From positions 62,001-126,000 of the forward strand of contig CALSFV010000014.1 of NCBI GenBank assembly GCA_943737045.1: a stretch of 64,000 nt of DNA. The letters run 5' to 3'. The notes under the pieces are model-generated. The model saw only the letters and a list, made by a program, of their open reading frames with translations, was not told where the DNA came from and ran no database searches. Shown in pieces: positions 10,915 to 24,710 of the stretch; the stretch's first letter is position 1; the number at the start of each line of letters is the position of its first letter. The stretch comes from Parapristionchus giblindavisi. Taxonomy: Eukaryota; Nematoda; Chromadorea; Rhabditida; Diplogasteridae. The position numbers were made by a program, and so were the translations under genes.

Positions 10915-13900
10915 AAGTGTGTCTCATTCAGAATTTTTTCCTCTTTCGCATAGTATATCACTCGCTGAGTATCATTGCCAATTTGACTTGTAACGAACTG
11001 TTTTGTACCAAAAACAGAGAGTACTGAAAGGTAAATTTACTTATTGGCCGTACTTACCACTTTGAAATAGTTCATCTTATTCAGAATTTTTCGCTCTTTC
11101 ATTTGGTATATGACACGATAGGTTTCATTTTCATTTACAAATTTCTCAAGTTATCTTGATCATATCAGAGTAAAAGCTACTTTTGTACTTCGATCATTAT
11201 AGCAGCAGTAAAATATTACAGATTGACATGACCTGAAGTGTGTCTCATTCAGAATTTTTTCCTCTTTCACATAGTATATCACTCGCTGAGTATCATTGAC
11301 AATTTGACTTGTAACGAACTGTTTTGTACCAGAAACAGAGAGTACTGAAAGATAAATTTACATATTGGCCGTACTGACCACTTTGAAATAGTTTATCTTA
11401 TTCAGAATTTTTCGCTCTTTCATTTGGTATATGACACGACAGGTTTCATTTTCATTTTCAAATTTCTTAAGTTATCTTGATCATATCAGAGTAAAAGCTA
11501 CTTTTGTACTTCGATCATTATAGCAGCAGTAAAATATTACAGATTGACATGACCTGAAGTGTGTCTCATTCAGAATTTTTTCCTCTTTCGCATAGTATAT
11601 CACTCGCTGAGTATCATTGCCAATTTGACTTGTAACGAACTGTTTTGTACCAAAAACAGAGAGTACTGAAAGGTAAATTTACTTATTGGCCGTACTTACC
11701 ACTTTGAAATAGTTCATCTTATTCAGAATTTTTCGCTCTTTCATTTGGTATATGACACGATAGGTTTCATTTTCATTTACAAATTTCTCAAGTTATCTTG
11801 ATCATATCAGAGTAAAAGCTACTTTTGTACTTCGATCATTATAGCAGCAGTAAAATATTACAGATTGACATGACCTGAAGTGTGTCTCATTCAGAATTTT
11901 TTCCTCTTTCACATAGTATATCACTCGCTGAGTATCATTGACAATTTGACTTGTAACGAACTGTTTTGTACCAGAAACAGAGAGTACTGAAAGATAAATT
12001 TACATATTGGCCGTACTGACCACTTTGAAATAGTTTATCTTATTCAGAATTTTTCGCTCTTTCATTTGGTATATGACACGACAGGTTTCATTTTCATTTT
12101 CAAATTTCTTAAGTTATCTTGATCATATCAGAGTAAAAGCTACTTTTGTACTTCGATCATTATAGCAGCAGTAAAATATTACAGATTGACATGACCTGAA
12201 GTGTGTCTCATTCAGAATTTTTTCCTCTTTCGCATAGTATATCACTCGCTGAGTATCATTGCCAATTTGACTTGTAACGAACTGTTTTGTACCAAAAACA
12301 GAGAGTACTGAAAGGTAAATTTACTTATTGGCCGTACTTACCACTTTGAAATAGTTCATCTTATTCAGAATTTTTCGCTCTTTCATTTGGTATATGACAC
12401 GATAGGTTTCATTTTCATTTACAAATTTCTCAAGTTATCTTGATCATATCAGAGTAAAAGCTACTTTTGTACTTCGATCATTATAGCAGCAGTAAAATAT
12501 TACAGATTGACATGACCTGAAGTGTGTCTCATTCAGAATTTTTTCCTCTTTCACATAGTATATCACTCGCTGAGTATCATTGACAATTTGACTTGTAACG
12601 AACTGTTTTGTACCAGAAACAGAGAGTACTGAAAGATAAATTTACATATTGGCCGTACTGACCACATTGAAATAGTTTATCTTATTCAGAATTTTTCGCT
12701 CTTTCATTTGGTATATGACACGATAGGTTTCATTTTCATTTACAAATTTCTCAAGTTATCTTGATCATATCAGAGTAAAAGCTACTTTTGTACTTCGATC
12801 ATTATAGCAGCAGTAAAATATTACAGATTGACATGACCTGAAGTGTGTCTCATTCAGAATTTTTTCCTCTTTCGCATAGTATATCACTCGCTGAGTATCA
12901 TTGCCAATTTGACTTGTAACGAACTGTTTTGTACCAAAAACAGAGAGTACTGAAAGGTAAATTTACTTATTGGCCGTACTTACCACTTTGAAATAGTTCA
13001 TCTTATTCAGAATTTTTCGCTCTTTCATTTGGTATATGACACGATAGGTTTCATTTTCATTTACAAATTTCTCAAGTTATCTTGATCATATCAGAGTAAA
13101 AGCTACTTTTGTACTTCGATCATTATAGCAGCAGTAAAATATTACAGATTGACATGACCTGAAGTGTGTCTCATTCAGAATTTTTTCCTCTTTCACATAG
13201 TATATCACTCGCTGAGTATCATTGACAATTTGACTTGTAACGAACTGTTTTGTACCAGAAACAGAGAGTACTGAAAGATAAATTTACATATTGGCCGTAC
13301 TGACCACTTTGAAATAGTTTATCTTATTCAGAATTTTTCGCTCTTTCATTTGGTATATGACACGACAGGTTTCATTTTCATTTTCAAATTTCTTAAGTTA
13401 TCTTGATCATATCAGAGTAAAAGCTACTTTTGTACTTCGATCATTATAGCAGCAGTAAAATATTACAGATTGACATGACCTGAAGTGTGTCTCATTCAGA
13501 ATTTTTTCCTCTTTCGCATAGTATATCACTCGCTGAGTATCATTGCCAATTTGACTTGTAACGAACTGTTTTGTACCAAAAACAGAGAGTACTGAAAGGT
13601 AAATTTACTTATTGGCCGTACTTACCACTTTGAAATAGTTCATCTTATTCAGAATTTTTCGCTCTTTCATTTGGTATATGACACGATAGGTTTCATTTTC
13701 ATTTACAAATTTCTCAAGTTATCTTGATCATATCAGAGTAAAAGCTACTTTTGTACTTCGATCATTATAGCAGCAGTAAAATATTACAGATTGACATGAC
13801 CTGAAGTGTGTCTCATTCAGAATTTTTTCCTCTTTCACATAGTATATCACTCGCTGAGTATCATTGACAATTTGACTTGTAACGAACTGTTTTGTACCAG

Positions 13901-15729
13901 AAACAGAGAGTACTGAAAGATAAATTTACATATTGGCCGTACTGACCACTTTGAAATAGTTTATCTTATTCAGAATTTTTCGCTCTTTCATTTGGTATAT
14001 GACACGACAGGTTTCATTTTCATTTTCAAATTTCTTAAGTTATCTTGATCATATCAGAGTAAAAGCTACTTTTGTACTTCGATCATTATAGCAGCAGTAA
14101 AATATTACAGATTGACATGACCTGAAGTGTGTCTCATTCAGAATTTTTTCCTCTTTCGCATAGTATATCACTCGCTGAGTATCATTGCCAATTTGACTTG
14201 TAACGAACTGTTTTGTACCAAAAACAGAGAGTACTGAAAGGTAAATTTACTTATTGGCCGTACTTACCACTTTGAAATAGTTCATCTTATTCAGAATTTT
14301 TCGCTCTTTCATTTGGTATATGACGCGATAGGTTTCATTTTCATTTACAAATTTCTCAAGTTATCTTGATCATATCAGAGTAAAAGCTACTTTTGTACTT
14401 CGATCATTATAGCAGCAGTAAAATATTACAGATTGACATGACCTGAAGTGTGTCTCATTCAGAATTTTTTCCTCTTTCACATAGTATATCACTCGCTGAG
14501 TATCATTGACAATTTGACTTGTAACGAACTGTTTTGTACCAGAAACAGAGAGTACTGAAAGATAAATTTACATATTGGCCGTACTGACCACTTTGAAATA
14601 GTTTATCTTATTCAGAATTTTTCGCTCTTTCATTTGGTATATGACACGACAGGTTTCATTTTCATTTTCAAATTTCTTAAGTTATCTTGATCATATCAGA
14701 GTAAAAGCTACTTTTGTACTTCGATCATTATAGCAGCAGTAAAATATTACAGATTGACATGACCTGAAGTGTGTCTCATTCAGAATTTTTTCCTCTTTCG
14801 CACAGTATATCACTCGCTGAGTATCATTGCCAATTTGACTTGTAACGAACTGTTTTGTACCAAAAACAGAGAGTACTGAAAGGTAAATTTACTTATTGGC
14901 CGTACTTACCACTTTGAAATAGTTCATCTTATTCAGAATTTTTCGCTCTTTCATTTGGTATATGACACGATAGGTTTCATATTCATTTTCAAATTTCTCA
15001 AGTTATCTTGATCATATCAGAGTAAAAGCTACTTTTGTACTTCGATCATTATAGCAGCAGTAAAATATTACAGTTCGACATGACCTGAAGTGTGTCTCAT
15101 TCAGAATTTTTTCCTCTTTCACATACTATATCACTTGCTGAGTGTCATTGACAATTTGACTTGTAACGAACTGTTTTGTACCAAAAACAGAGAGTACCGA
15201 AAGATAAATTTACATATTGGCCGTACTGACCACATTGAAATAGTTTATCTCATTCAGAATATTTCGCTCTTTCATTTTGTATATGACACGATAGGTTTCA
15301 TTTTCATTTTCAAATTTCTCAAGTTATCTTGATCATATCAGAGTAAAAGCTACTTTTGTACTTCGATCATTATAGCAGCAGTAAAATATTACAGATTGAC
15401 ATGACCTGAAGTGTGTCTCATTCAGAATTTTTTCCTCTTTCACATAGTATATCACTCGCTGAGTATCATTGACAATTTGACTTGTAACGAACTGTTTTGT
15501 ACCAGAAACAGAGAGTACTGAAAGATAAATTTACATATTGGCCGTACTGACCACTTTGAAATAGTTTATCTTATTCAGAATTTTTCGCTCTTTCATTTGG
15601 TATATGACACGACAGGTTTCATTTTCATTTTCAAATTTCTTAAGTTATCTTGATCATATCAGAGTAAAAGCTACTTTTGTACTTCGATCATTATAGCAGC
15701 AGTAAAATATTACAGATTGACATGACCTG
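10915..15729. repeat. 21-monomer higher-order unit, second copy (incomplete)
   Basis: Fifteen monomers repeat the order of 4174-8988, including all rare landmarks. The matching interval can be extended one monomer to the left (10594 corresponds to 3853), giving a duplicated tract of at least 3853-8988 against 10594-15729. On the right it continues about 214 bp into the next monomer (8989 against 15730) and stops where 15730 changes from 'cattttcatttac' to 'catattcattttc'. On the left it stops because 3532 is type B while 10273 is type A. Extremely similar long copies like these are also where assemblers can mis-join, so read support matters. Confidence 0.8.
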
Positions 15730-18700
15730 AAGTGTGTCTCATTCAGAATTTTTTCCTCTTTCGCATAGTATATCACTCGCTGAGTATCATTGCCAATTTG
15801 ACTTGTAACGAACTGTTTTGTACCAAAAACAGAGAGTACTGAAAGGTAAATTTACTTATTGGCCGTACTTACCACTTTGAAATAGTTCATCTTATTCAGA
15901 ATTTTTCGCTCTTTCATTTGGTATATGACACGATAGGTTTCATATTCATTTTCAAATTTCTCAAGTTATCTTGATCATATCAGAGTAAAAGCTACTTTTG
16001 TACTTCGATCATTATAGCAGCAGTAAAATATTACAGATCGACATGACCTGAAGTGTGTCTCATTCAGAATTTTTTCCTCTTTCACATACTATATCACTTG
16101 CTGAGTGTCATTGACAATTTGACTTGTAACGAACTGTTTTGTACCAAAAACAGAGAGTACCGAAAGATAAATTTACATATTGGCCGTACTGACCACATTG
16201 AAATAGTTTATCTCATTCAGAATATTTCGCTCTTTCATTTTGTATATGACACGATAGGTTTCATTTTCATTTTCAAATTTCTCAAGTTATCTTGATCATA
16301 TCAGAGTAAAAGCTACTTTTGTACTTCGATCATTATAGCAGCAGTAAAATATTACAGATCGACATGACCTGAAGTGTGTCTCATTCAGAATTTTTTCCCC
16401 TTTCACATAGTATATCACTCGCTGAGTATCATTGCCAATTTGACTTGTAACGAACTGTTTTGTACCAAAAAAAGAGAGTACTGAAAGATAAATTTACATA
16501 TTGGCTGTACTTACCACTTTGAAATAGTTTATCTTATTCAGAATTTTTCGCTCTTTCATTTGGTATATGACACGATAGGTTTCATTTTCATTTTCAAATT
16601 TCTCAAGTTATCTTGATCATATCAGAGTAAAAGCTACTTTTGTACTTCGATCATTATAGCAGCAGTAAAATATTACAGATTGACATGACCTGAAGTGTGT
16701 CTCATTCAGAATTTTTTCCTCTTTCACATACTATATCACTTGCTGAGTGTCATTGACAATTTGACTTGTAACGAACTGTTTTGTACCAAAAACAGAGAGT
16801 ACCGAAAGATAAATTTACATATTGGCCGTACTGACCACATTGAAATAGTTTATCTTAGTCAGAATTTTTCGCTCTTTCATTTGGTATATGACGCGGTAGG
16901 TTTCATTTTCATTTTCACATTTCTCAAGTTATCTTGATCATATCAGAGTAAAAGCTACTTTTGTACTTCGATCATTATAGCAGCAGTAAAATATTACAGA
17001 TTGACATGACCTGAAGTGTGTCTCATTCAGAATTTTTCCTCTTTCGCATAGTATATCACTCGCTGAGTATCATTGACAATTTGACTTGTAACGAACTGTT
17101 TTGTACCAAAAACAGAGAGTACCGAAAGATAAATTTACATATTGGCCGTACTGACCACATTGAAATAGTTTATCTTAGTCAGAATTTTTCGCTCTTTCAT
17201 TTGGTATATGACGCGGTAGGTTTCATTTTCATTTTCACATTTCTCAAGTTATCTTGATCATATCAGAGTAAAAGCTACTTTTGTACTTCGATCATTATAG
17301 CAGCAGTAAAATATTACAGATTGACATGACCTGAAGTGTGTCTCATTCAGAATTTTTCCTCTTTCGCATAGTATATCACTCGCTGAGTATCATTGCCAAT
17401 TTGACTTGTAACGAACTGTTTTGTACCAAAAAAAGAGAGTACTGAAAGATAAATTTACATATTGGCCGTACTGACCACTTTGAAATAGTTTATCTTATTC
17501 AAAATTTTTCGCTCTTTCATTTGGTATATGACACGATAGGTTTCATTTTCATTTACAAATTTCTCAAGTTATCTTGATCATATCAGAGTAAAAGCTACTT
17601 TTGTACTTCGATCATTATAGCAGCAGTAAAATATTACAGATTGACATGACCTGAAGTGTGTCTCATTCAGAATTTTTTCCTCTTTCGCATAGTATATCAC
17701 TCGCTGAGTATCATTGCCAATTTGACTTGTAACGAACTGTTTTGTACCAAAAACAGATGTACTGAAAGATAAATTTACATATTGGCCGTACTTACCACTT
17801 TGAAATAGTTCATCTTATTCAGAATTTTTCGCTCTTTCATTTGGTATATGACACGATAGGTTTCATATTCATTTTCAAATTTCTCAAGTTATCTTGATCA
17901 TATCAGAGTAAAAGCTACTTTTGTACTTCGATCATTATAGCAGCAGTAAAATATTACAGATCGACATGACCTGAAGTGTGTCTCATTCAGAATTTTTTCC
18001 CCTTTCACATAGTATATCACTCGCTGAGTATCATTGCCAATTTGACTTGTAACGAACTGTTTTGTACCAAAAAAAGAGAGTACTAAAAGATAAATTTACA
18101 TATTGGCCGTACTTACCACTTTGAAATAGTTTATCTTATTCAGAATTTTTCGCTCTTTCATTTGGTATATGACACGATAGGTTTCATTTTCATTTACAAA
18201 TTTCTCAAGTTATCTTGATCATATCAGAGTAAAAGCTACTTTTGTACTTCGATCATTATAGCAGCAGTAAAATATTACAGATTGACATGACCTGAAGTGT
18301 GTCTCATTCAGAATTTTTTCCTCTTTCACATACTATATCACTTGCTGAGTGTCATTGACAATTTGACTTGTAACGAACTGTTTTGTACCAAAAACAGAGA
18401 GTACCGAAAGATAAATTTACATATTGGCCGTACTGACCACATTGAAATAGTTTATCTTAGTCAGAATTTTTCGCTCTTTCATTTGGTATATGACGCGGTA
18501 GGTTTCATTTTCATTTTCACATTTCTCAAGTTATCTTGATCATATCAGAGTAAAAGCTACTTTTGTACTTCGATCATTATAGCAGCAGTAAAATATTACA
18601 GATTGACATGACCTGAAGTGTGTCTCATTCAGAATTTTTCCTCTTTCGCATAGTATATCACTCGCTGAGTATCATTGCCAATTTGACTTGTAACGAACTG

Positions 18701-20537
18701 TTTTGTACCAAAAACAGAGAGTACTGAAAGATAAATTTACATATTGGCAGTACTTACCACTTTGAAATAGTTCATCTTATTCAGAATTTTTCGCTGTTTC
18801 ATTTGGTATATGACACGATAGGTTTCATATTCATTTTCAAATTTCTCAAGTTATCTTGATCATATCAGAGTAAAAGCTACTTTTGTACTTCGATCATTAT
18901 AGCAGCAGTAAAATATTACAGATCGACATGACCTGAAGTGTGTCTCATTCAGAATTTTTTCCCCTTTCACATAGTATATCACTCGCTGAGTATCATTGCC
19001 AATTTGACTTGTAACGAACTGTTTTGTACCAAAAACAGAGAGTACCGAAAGATAAATTTACATATTGGCCGTACTGACCACATTGAAATAGTTTATCTTA
19101 GTCAGAATTTTTCGCTCTTTCATTTGGTATATGACGCGGTAGGTTTCATTTTCATTTTCACATTTCTCAAGTTATCTTGATCATATCAGAGTAAAAGCTA
19201 CTTTTGTACTTCGATCATTATAGCAGCAGTAAAATATTACAGATTGACATGACCTGAAGTGTGTCTCATTCAGAATTTTTCCTCTTTCGCATAGTATATC
19301 ACTCGCTGAGTATCATTGCCAATTTGACTTGTAACGAACTGTTTTGTACCAAAAACAGAGAGTACTGAAAGATAAATTTACATATTGGCAGTACTTACCA
19401 CTTTGAAATAGTTCATCTTATTCAGAATTTTTCGCTCTTTCATTTGGTATATGACACGATAGGTTTCATATTCATTTTCAAATTTCTCAAGTTATCTTGA
19501 TCATATCAGAGTAAAAGCTACTTTTGTACTTCGATCATTATAGCAGCAGTAAAATATTACAGATTGACATGACCTGAAGTGTGTCTCATTCAGAATTTTT
19601 TCCTCTTTCGCATAGTATATCACTCGCTGAGTATCATTGCCAATTTGACTTGTAACGAACTGTTTTGTACCAAAAACAGATGTACTGAAAGATAAATTTA
19701 CATATTGGCCGTACTTACCACTTTGAAATAGTTCATCTTATTCAGAATTTTTCGCTCTTTCATTTGGTATATGACACGATAGGTTTCATATTCATTTTCA
19801 AATTTCTCAAGTTATCTTGATCATATCAGAGTAAAAGCTACTTTTGTACTTCGATCATTATAGCAGCAGTAAAATATTACAGATCGACATGACCTGAAGT
19901 GTGTCTCATTCAGAATTTTTTCCCCTTTCACATAGTATATCACTCGCTGAGTATCATTGCCAATTTGACTTGTAACGAACTGTTTTGTACCAAAAAAAGA
20001 GAGTACTGAAAGATAAATTTACATATTGGCCGTACTGACCACTTTGAAATAGTTTATCTTATTCAAAATTTTTCGCTCTTTCATTTGGTATATGACACGA
20101 TAGGTTTCATTTTCATTTACAAATTTCTCAAGTTATCTTGATCATATCAGAGTAAAAGCTACTTTTGTACTTCGATCATTATAGCAGCAGTAAAATATTA
20201 CAGATTGACATGACCTGAAGTGTGTCTCATTCAGAATTTTTTCCTCTTTCGCATAGTATATCACTCGCTGAGTATCATTGCCAATTTGACTTGTAACGAA
20301 CTGTTTTGTACCAAAAACAGATGTACTGAAAGATAAATTTACATATTGGCCGTACTTACCACTTTGAAATAGTTCATCTTATTCAGAATTTTTCGCTCTT
20401 TCATTTGGTATATGACACGATAGGTTTCATATTCATTTTCAAATTTCTCAAGTTATCTTGATCATATCAGAGTAAAAGCTACTTTTGTACTTCGATCATT
20501 ATAGCAGCAGTAAAATATTACAGATCGACATGACCTG
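15730..20537. repeat. Zone II start: mosaic monomers with clustered 1-bp deletions
   Basis: Regular alternation ends here. Monomer types are mixed: an A variant with 'catattcat' (15730), E (16051), F with 'cccctttcac' and 'aaaaaaagagag' (16372, 17974, 19897), and G with 'cttagtcag' and 'gacgcggtagg' (16693, 18295). Seven monomers are 320 bp. Those starting at 17014, 17334, 18616 and 19257 have one T fewer in the T run at 20-25. Those at 17654, 19577 and 20218 carry 'cagatgtactg' in place of 'cagagagtactg', net minus one. Two distinct length variants have thus each been copied to several places within 3.5 kb while neighbouring monomers stayed at 321 bp. Confidence 0.85.
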
Positions 20538-23500
20538 AAGTGTGTCTCATTCAGAATTTTTTCCTCTTTCACATACTATATCACTTGCTGAGTGTCATTG
20601 ACAATTTGACTTGTAACGAACTGTTTTGTACCAAAAACAGAGAGTACCGAAAGATAAATTTACATATTGGCCGTACTGACCACATTGAAATAGTTTATCT
20701 TAGTCAGAATTTTTCGCTCTTTCATTTGGTATATGACGCGGTAGGTTTCATTTTCATTTTCACATTTCTCAAGTTATCTTGATCATATCAGAGTAAAAGC
20801 TACTTTTGTACTTCGATCATTATAGCAGCAGTAAAATATTACAGATCGACATGACCTGAAGTGTGTCTCATTCAGAATTTTTTCCTCTTTCACATAGTAT
20901 ATCACTTGCTGAGTATCATTGACAATTTGACTTGTAACGAACTGTTTTGTACCAGAAACAGAGAGTACTGAAAGATAAATTTACATATTTTCCGTACTGA
21001 CCACTTTGAAATAGTTTATCTTATTCAGAATATTTCGCTCTTTCATTTTGTATATGACACGATAGGTTTCATTTTCATTTTCAAATTTCTCAAGTTAGCT
21101 TGATCATATCAGAGTAAAAGCTACTTTTGTACTTCGATCATTATAGCAGCAGTAAAATATTACAGATCGACATGACCTGAAGTGTGTCTCATTCAGAATT
21201 TTTTCCCCTTTCACATAGTATATCACTCGCTGAGTATCATTGCCAATTTGACTTGTAACGAACTGTTTTGTACCAAAAAAAGAGAGTACTGAAAGATAAA
21301 TTTACATATTGGCCGTACTGACCACTTTGAAATAGTTTATCTTATTCAGAATTTTTCGCTCTTTCATTTTGTATATGACACGATAGGTTTCATTTTCATT
21401 TACAAATTTCTCAAGTTATCTTGATCATATCAGAGTAAAAGCTACTTTTGTACTTCGATCATTATAGCAGCAGTAAAATATTACAGATTGACATGACCTG
21501 AAGTGTGTCTCATTCAGATTTTTTTCCTCTTTCACATACTATATCACTTGCTGAGTGTCATTGACAATTTGACTTGTAACGAACTGTTTTGTACCAAAAA
21601 CAGAGAGTACCGAAAGATAAATTTACATATTTTCCGTACTGACCACTTTGAAATAGTTTATCTTATTCAGAATATTTCGCTCTTTCATTTTGTATATGAC
21701 ACGATAGGTTTCATTTTCATTTTCAAATTTCTCAAGTTATCTTGATCATATCAGAGTAAAAGCTACTTTTGTACTTCGATCATTATAGCAGCAGTAAAAT
21801 ATTACAGATCGACATGACCTGAAGTGTGTCTCATTCAGAATTTTTTCCCCTTTCACATAGTATATCACTCGCTGAGTATCATTGCCAATTTGACTTGTAA
21901 CGAACTGTTTTGTACCAAAAAAAGAGAGTACCGAAAGATAAATTTACATATTTTCCGTACTGACCACTTTGAAATAGTTTATCTTATTCAGAATATTTCG
22001 CTCTTTCATTTTGTATATGACACGATAGGTTTCATTTTCATTTTCAAATTTCTCAAGTTATCTTGATCATATCAGAGTAAAAGCTACTTTTGTACTTCGA
22101 TCATTATAGCAGCAGTAAAATATTACAGATTGACATGACCTGAAGTGTGTCTCATTCAGAATTTTTTCCTCTTTCGCATAGTATATCACTCGCTGAGTAT
22201 CATTGCCAATTTGACTTGTAACGAACTGTTTTGTACCAAAAACAGAGAGTACTGAAAGATAAATTTACATATTGGCCGTACTTACCACTTTGAAATAGTT
22301 CATCTTATTCAGAATTTTTCGCTCTTTCATTTTGTATATGACACGATAGGTTTCATTTTCATTTACAAATTTCTCAAGTTATCTTGATCATATCAGAGTA
22401 AAAGCTACTTTTGTACTTCGATCATTATAGCAGCAGTAAAATATTACAGATTGACATGACCTGAAGTGTGTCTCATTCAGATTTTTTTCCTCTTTCACAT
22501 ACTATATCACTTGCTGAGTGTCATTGACAATTTGACTTGTAACGAACTGTTTTGTACCAAAAACAGAGAGTACCGAAAGATAAATTTACATATTTTCCGT
22601 ACTGACCACTTTGAAATAGTTTATCTTATTCAGAATATTTCGCTCTTTCATTTTGTATATGACACGATAGGTTTCATTTTCATTTTCAAATTTCTCAAGT
22701 TATCTTGATCATATCAGAGTAAAAGCTACTTTTGTACTTCGATCATTATAGCAGCAGTAAAATATTACAGATCGACATGACCTGAAGTGTGTCTCATTCA
22801 GAATTTTTTCCCCTTTCACATAGTATATCACTCGCTGAGTATCATTGCCAATTTGACTTGTAACGAACTGTTTTGTACCAAAAAAAGAGAGTACCGAAAG
22901 ATAAATTTACATATTTTCCGTACTGACCACTTTGAAATAGTTTATCTTATTCAGAATATTTCGCTCTTTCATTTTGTATATGACACGATAGGTTTCATTT
23001 TCATTTTCAAATTTCTCAAGTTATCTTGATCATATCAGAGTAAAAGCTACTTTTGTACTTCGATCATTATAGCAGCAGTAAAATATTACAGATTGACATG
23101 ACCTGAAGTGTGTCTCATTCAGAATTTTTTCCTCTTTCGCATAGTATATCACTCGCTGAGTATCATTGCCAATTTGACTTGTAACGAACTGTTTTGTACC
23201 AAAAACAGAGAGTACTGAAAGATAAATTTACATATTGGCCGTACTTACCACTTTGAAATAGTTCATCTTATTCAGAATTTTTCGCTCTTTCATTTGGTAT
23301 ATGACACGATAGGTTTCATATTCATTTTCAAATTTCTCAAGTTATCTTGATCATATCAGAGTAAAAGCTACTTTTGTACTTCGATCATTATAGCAGCAGT
23401 AAAATATTACAGATCGACATGACCTGAAGTGTGTCTCATTCAGAATTTTTTCCTCTTTCACATACTATATCACTTGCTGAGTGTCATTGACAATTTGACT

Positions 23501-24710
23501 TGTAACGAACTGTTTTGTACCAAAAACAGAGAGTACCGAAAGATAAATTTACATATTGGCCGTACTGACCACATTGAAATAGTTTATCTTAGTCAGAATT
23601 TTTCGCTCTTTCATTTGGTATATGACGCGGTAGGTTTCATTTTCATTTTCACATTTCTCAAGTTATCTTGATCATATCAGAGTAAAAGCTACTTTTGTAC
23701 TTCGATCATTATAGCAGCAGTAAAATATTACAGATCGACATGACCTGAAGTGTGTCTCATTCAGAATTTTTTCCTCTTTCACATACTATATCACTTGCTG
23801 AGTATCATTGACAATTTGACTTGTAACGAACTGTTTTGTACCAGAAACAGAGAGTACTGAAAGATAAATTTACATATTTTCCGTACTGACCACTTTGAAA
23901 TAGTTTATCTTATTCAGAATATTTCGCTCTTTCATTTTGTATATGACACGATAGGTTTCATTTTCATTTTCAAATTTCTCAAGTTAGCTTGATCATATCA
24001 GAGTAAAAGCTACTTTTGTACTTCGATCATTATAGCAGCAGTAAAATATTACAGATCGACATGACCTGAAGTGTGTCTCATTCAGAATTTTTTCCCCTTT
24101 CACATAGTATATCACTCGCTGAGTATCATTGCCAATTTGACTTGTAACGAACTGTTTTGTACCAAAAAAAGAGAGTACTGAAAGATAAATTTACATATTG
24201 GCCGTACTGACCACTTTGAAATAGTTTATCTTATTCAGAATTTTTCGCTCTTTCATTTTGTATATGACACGATAGGTTTCATTTTCATTTACAAATTTCT
24301 CAAGTTATCTTGATCATATCAGAGTAAAAGCTACTTTTGTACTTCGATCATTATAGCAGCAGTAAAATATTACAGATTGACATGACCTGAAGTGTGTCTC
24401 ATTCAGATTTTTTTCCTCTTTCACATACTATATCACTTGCTGAGTGTCATTGACAATTTGACTTGTAACGAACTGTTTTGTACCAAAAACAGAGAGTACC
24501 GAAAGATAAATTTACATATTTTCCGTACTGACCACTTTGAAATAGTTTATCTTATTCAGAATATTTCGCTCTTTCATTTTGTATATGACACGATAGGTTT
24601 CATTTTCATTTTCAAATTTCTCAAGTTATCTTGATCATATCAGAGTAAAAGCTACTTTTGTACTTCGATCATTATAGCAGCAGTAAAATATTACAGATTG
24701 ACATGACCTG
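20538..24710. repeat. 9-monomer-spaced duplication with an inner trimer
   Basis: Monomers at 20538, 20859, 21180 and 21501 (G, a 'ttttcc' type with 'aagttagctt', F with 'ttttgtat', and a 'cagattttttt' type) recur in order at 23427, 23748, 24069 and 24390, a spacing of 2,889 bp. The 'aagttagctt' change (t240 to g) occurs only in these two places. The second copy differs at site 39 (c instead of g) in its second monomer. Between them, the monomers at 21501-22463 are repeated at 22464-23426 with a 963-bp period; the first two of each triplet look identical and the third differs in its right part. Confidence 0.75.

Larger units (their letters stand above)
1..15729. repeat. Zone I: A/B/C/D subfamilies, 49 monomers, no length variation
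   Basis: Every monomer here is exactly 321 bp. Type A (34g, 64c, 117g, 127t, 223a) starts at 1, 2248, 3211, 4174, 4816, 5458, 6100, 6742, 7384, 8989, 9631, 10273, 10915, 11557, 12199, 12841, 13483 and 14125, with variants at 8026 and 14767. Type B (98g, 153c, 205c, 233t) starts at 322, 964, 1606, 2569 and 3532. Type C (97g, 205t, 223a), usually with 147a, starts at 643, 1285, 1927, 2890, 3853, 5779, 10594 and 12520. Type D (97g, 153a, 205c, 233t) starts at 4495, 5137, 6421, 7063, 7705, 8668, 9310, 9952, 11236, 11878, 13162, 13804, 14446 and 15409. Type E (39c, 49t, 57g, 111c, 174a, 191t) starts at 8347 and 15088. Confidence 0.85.
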
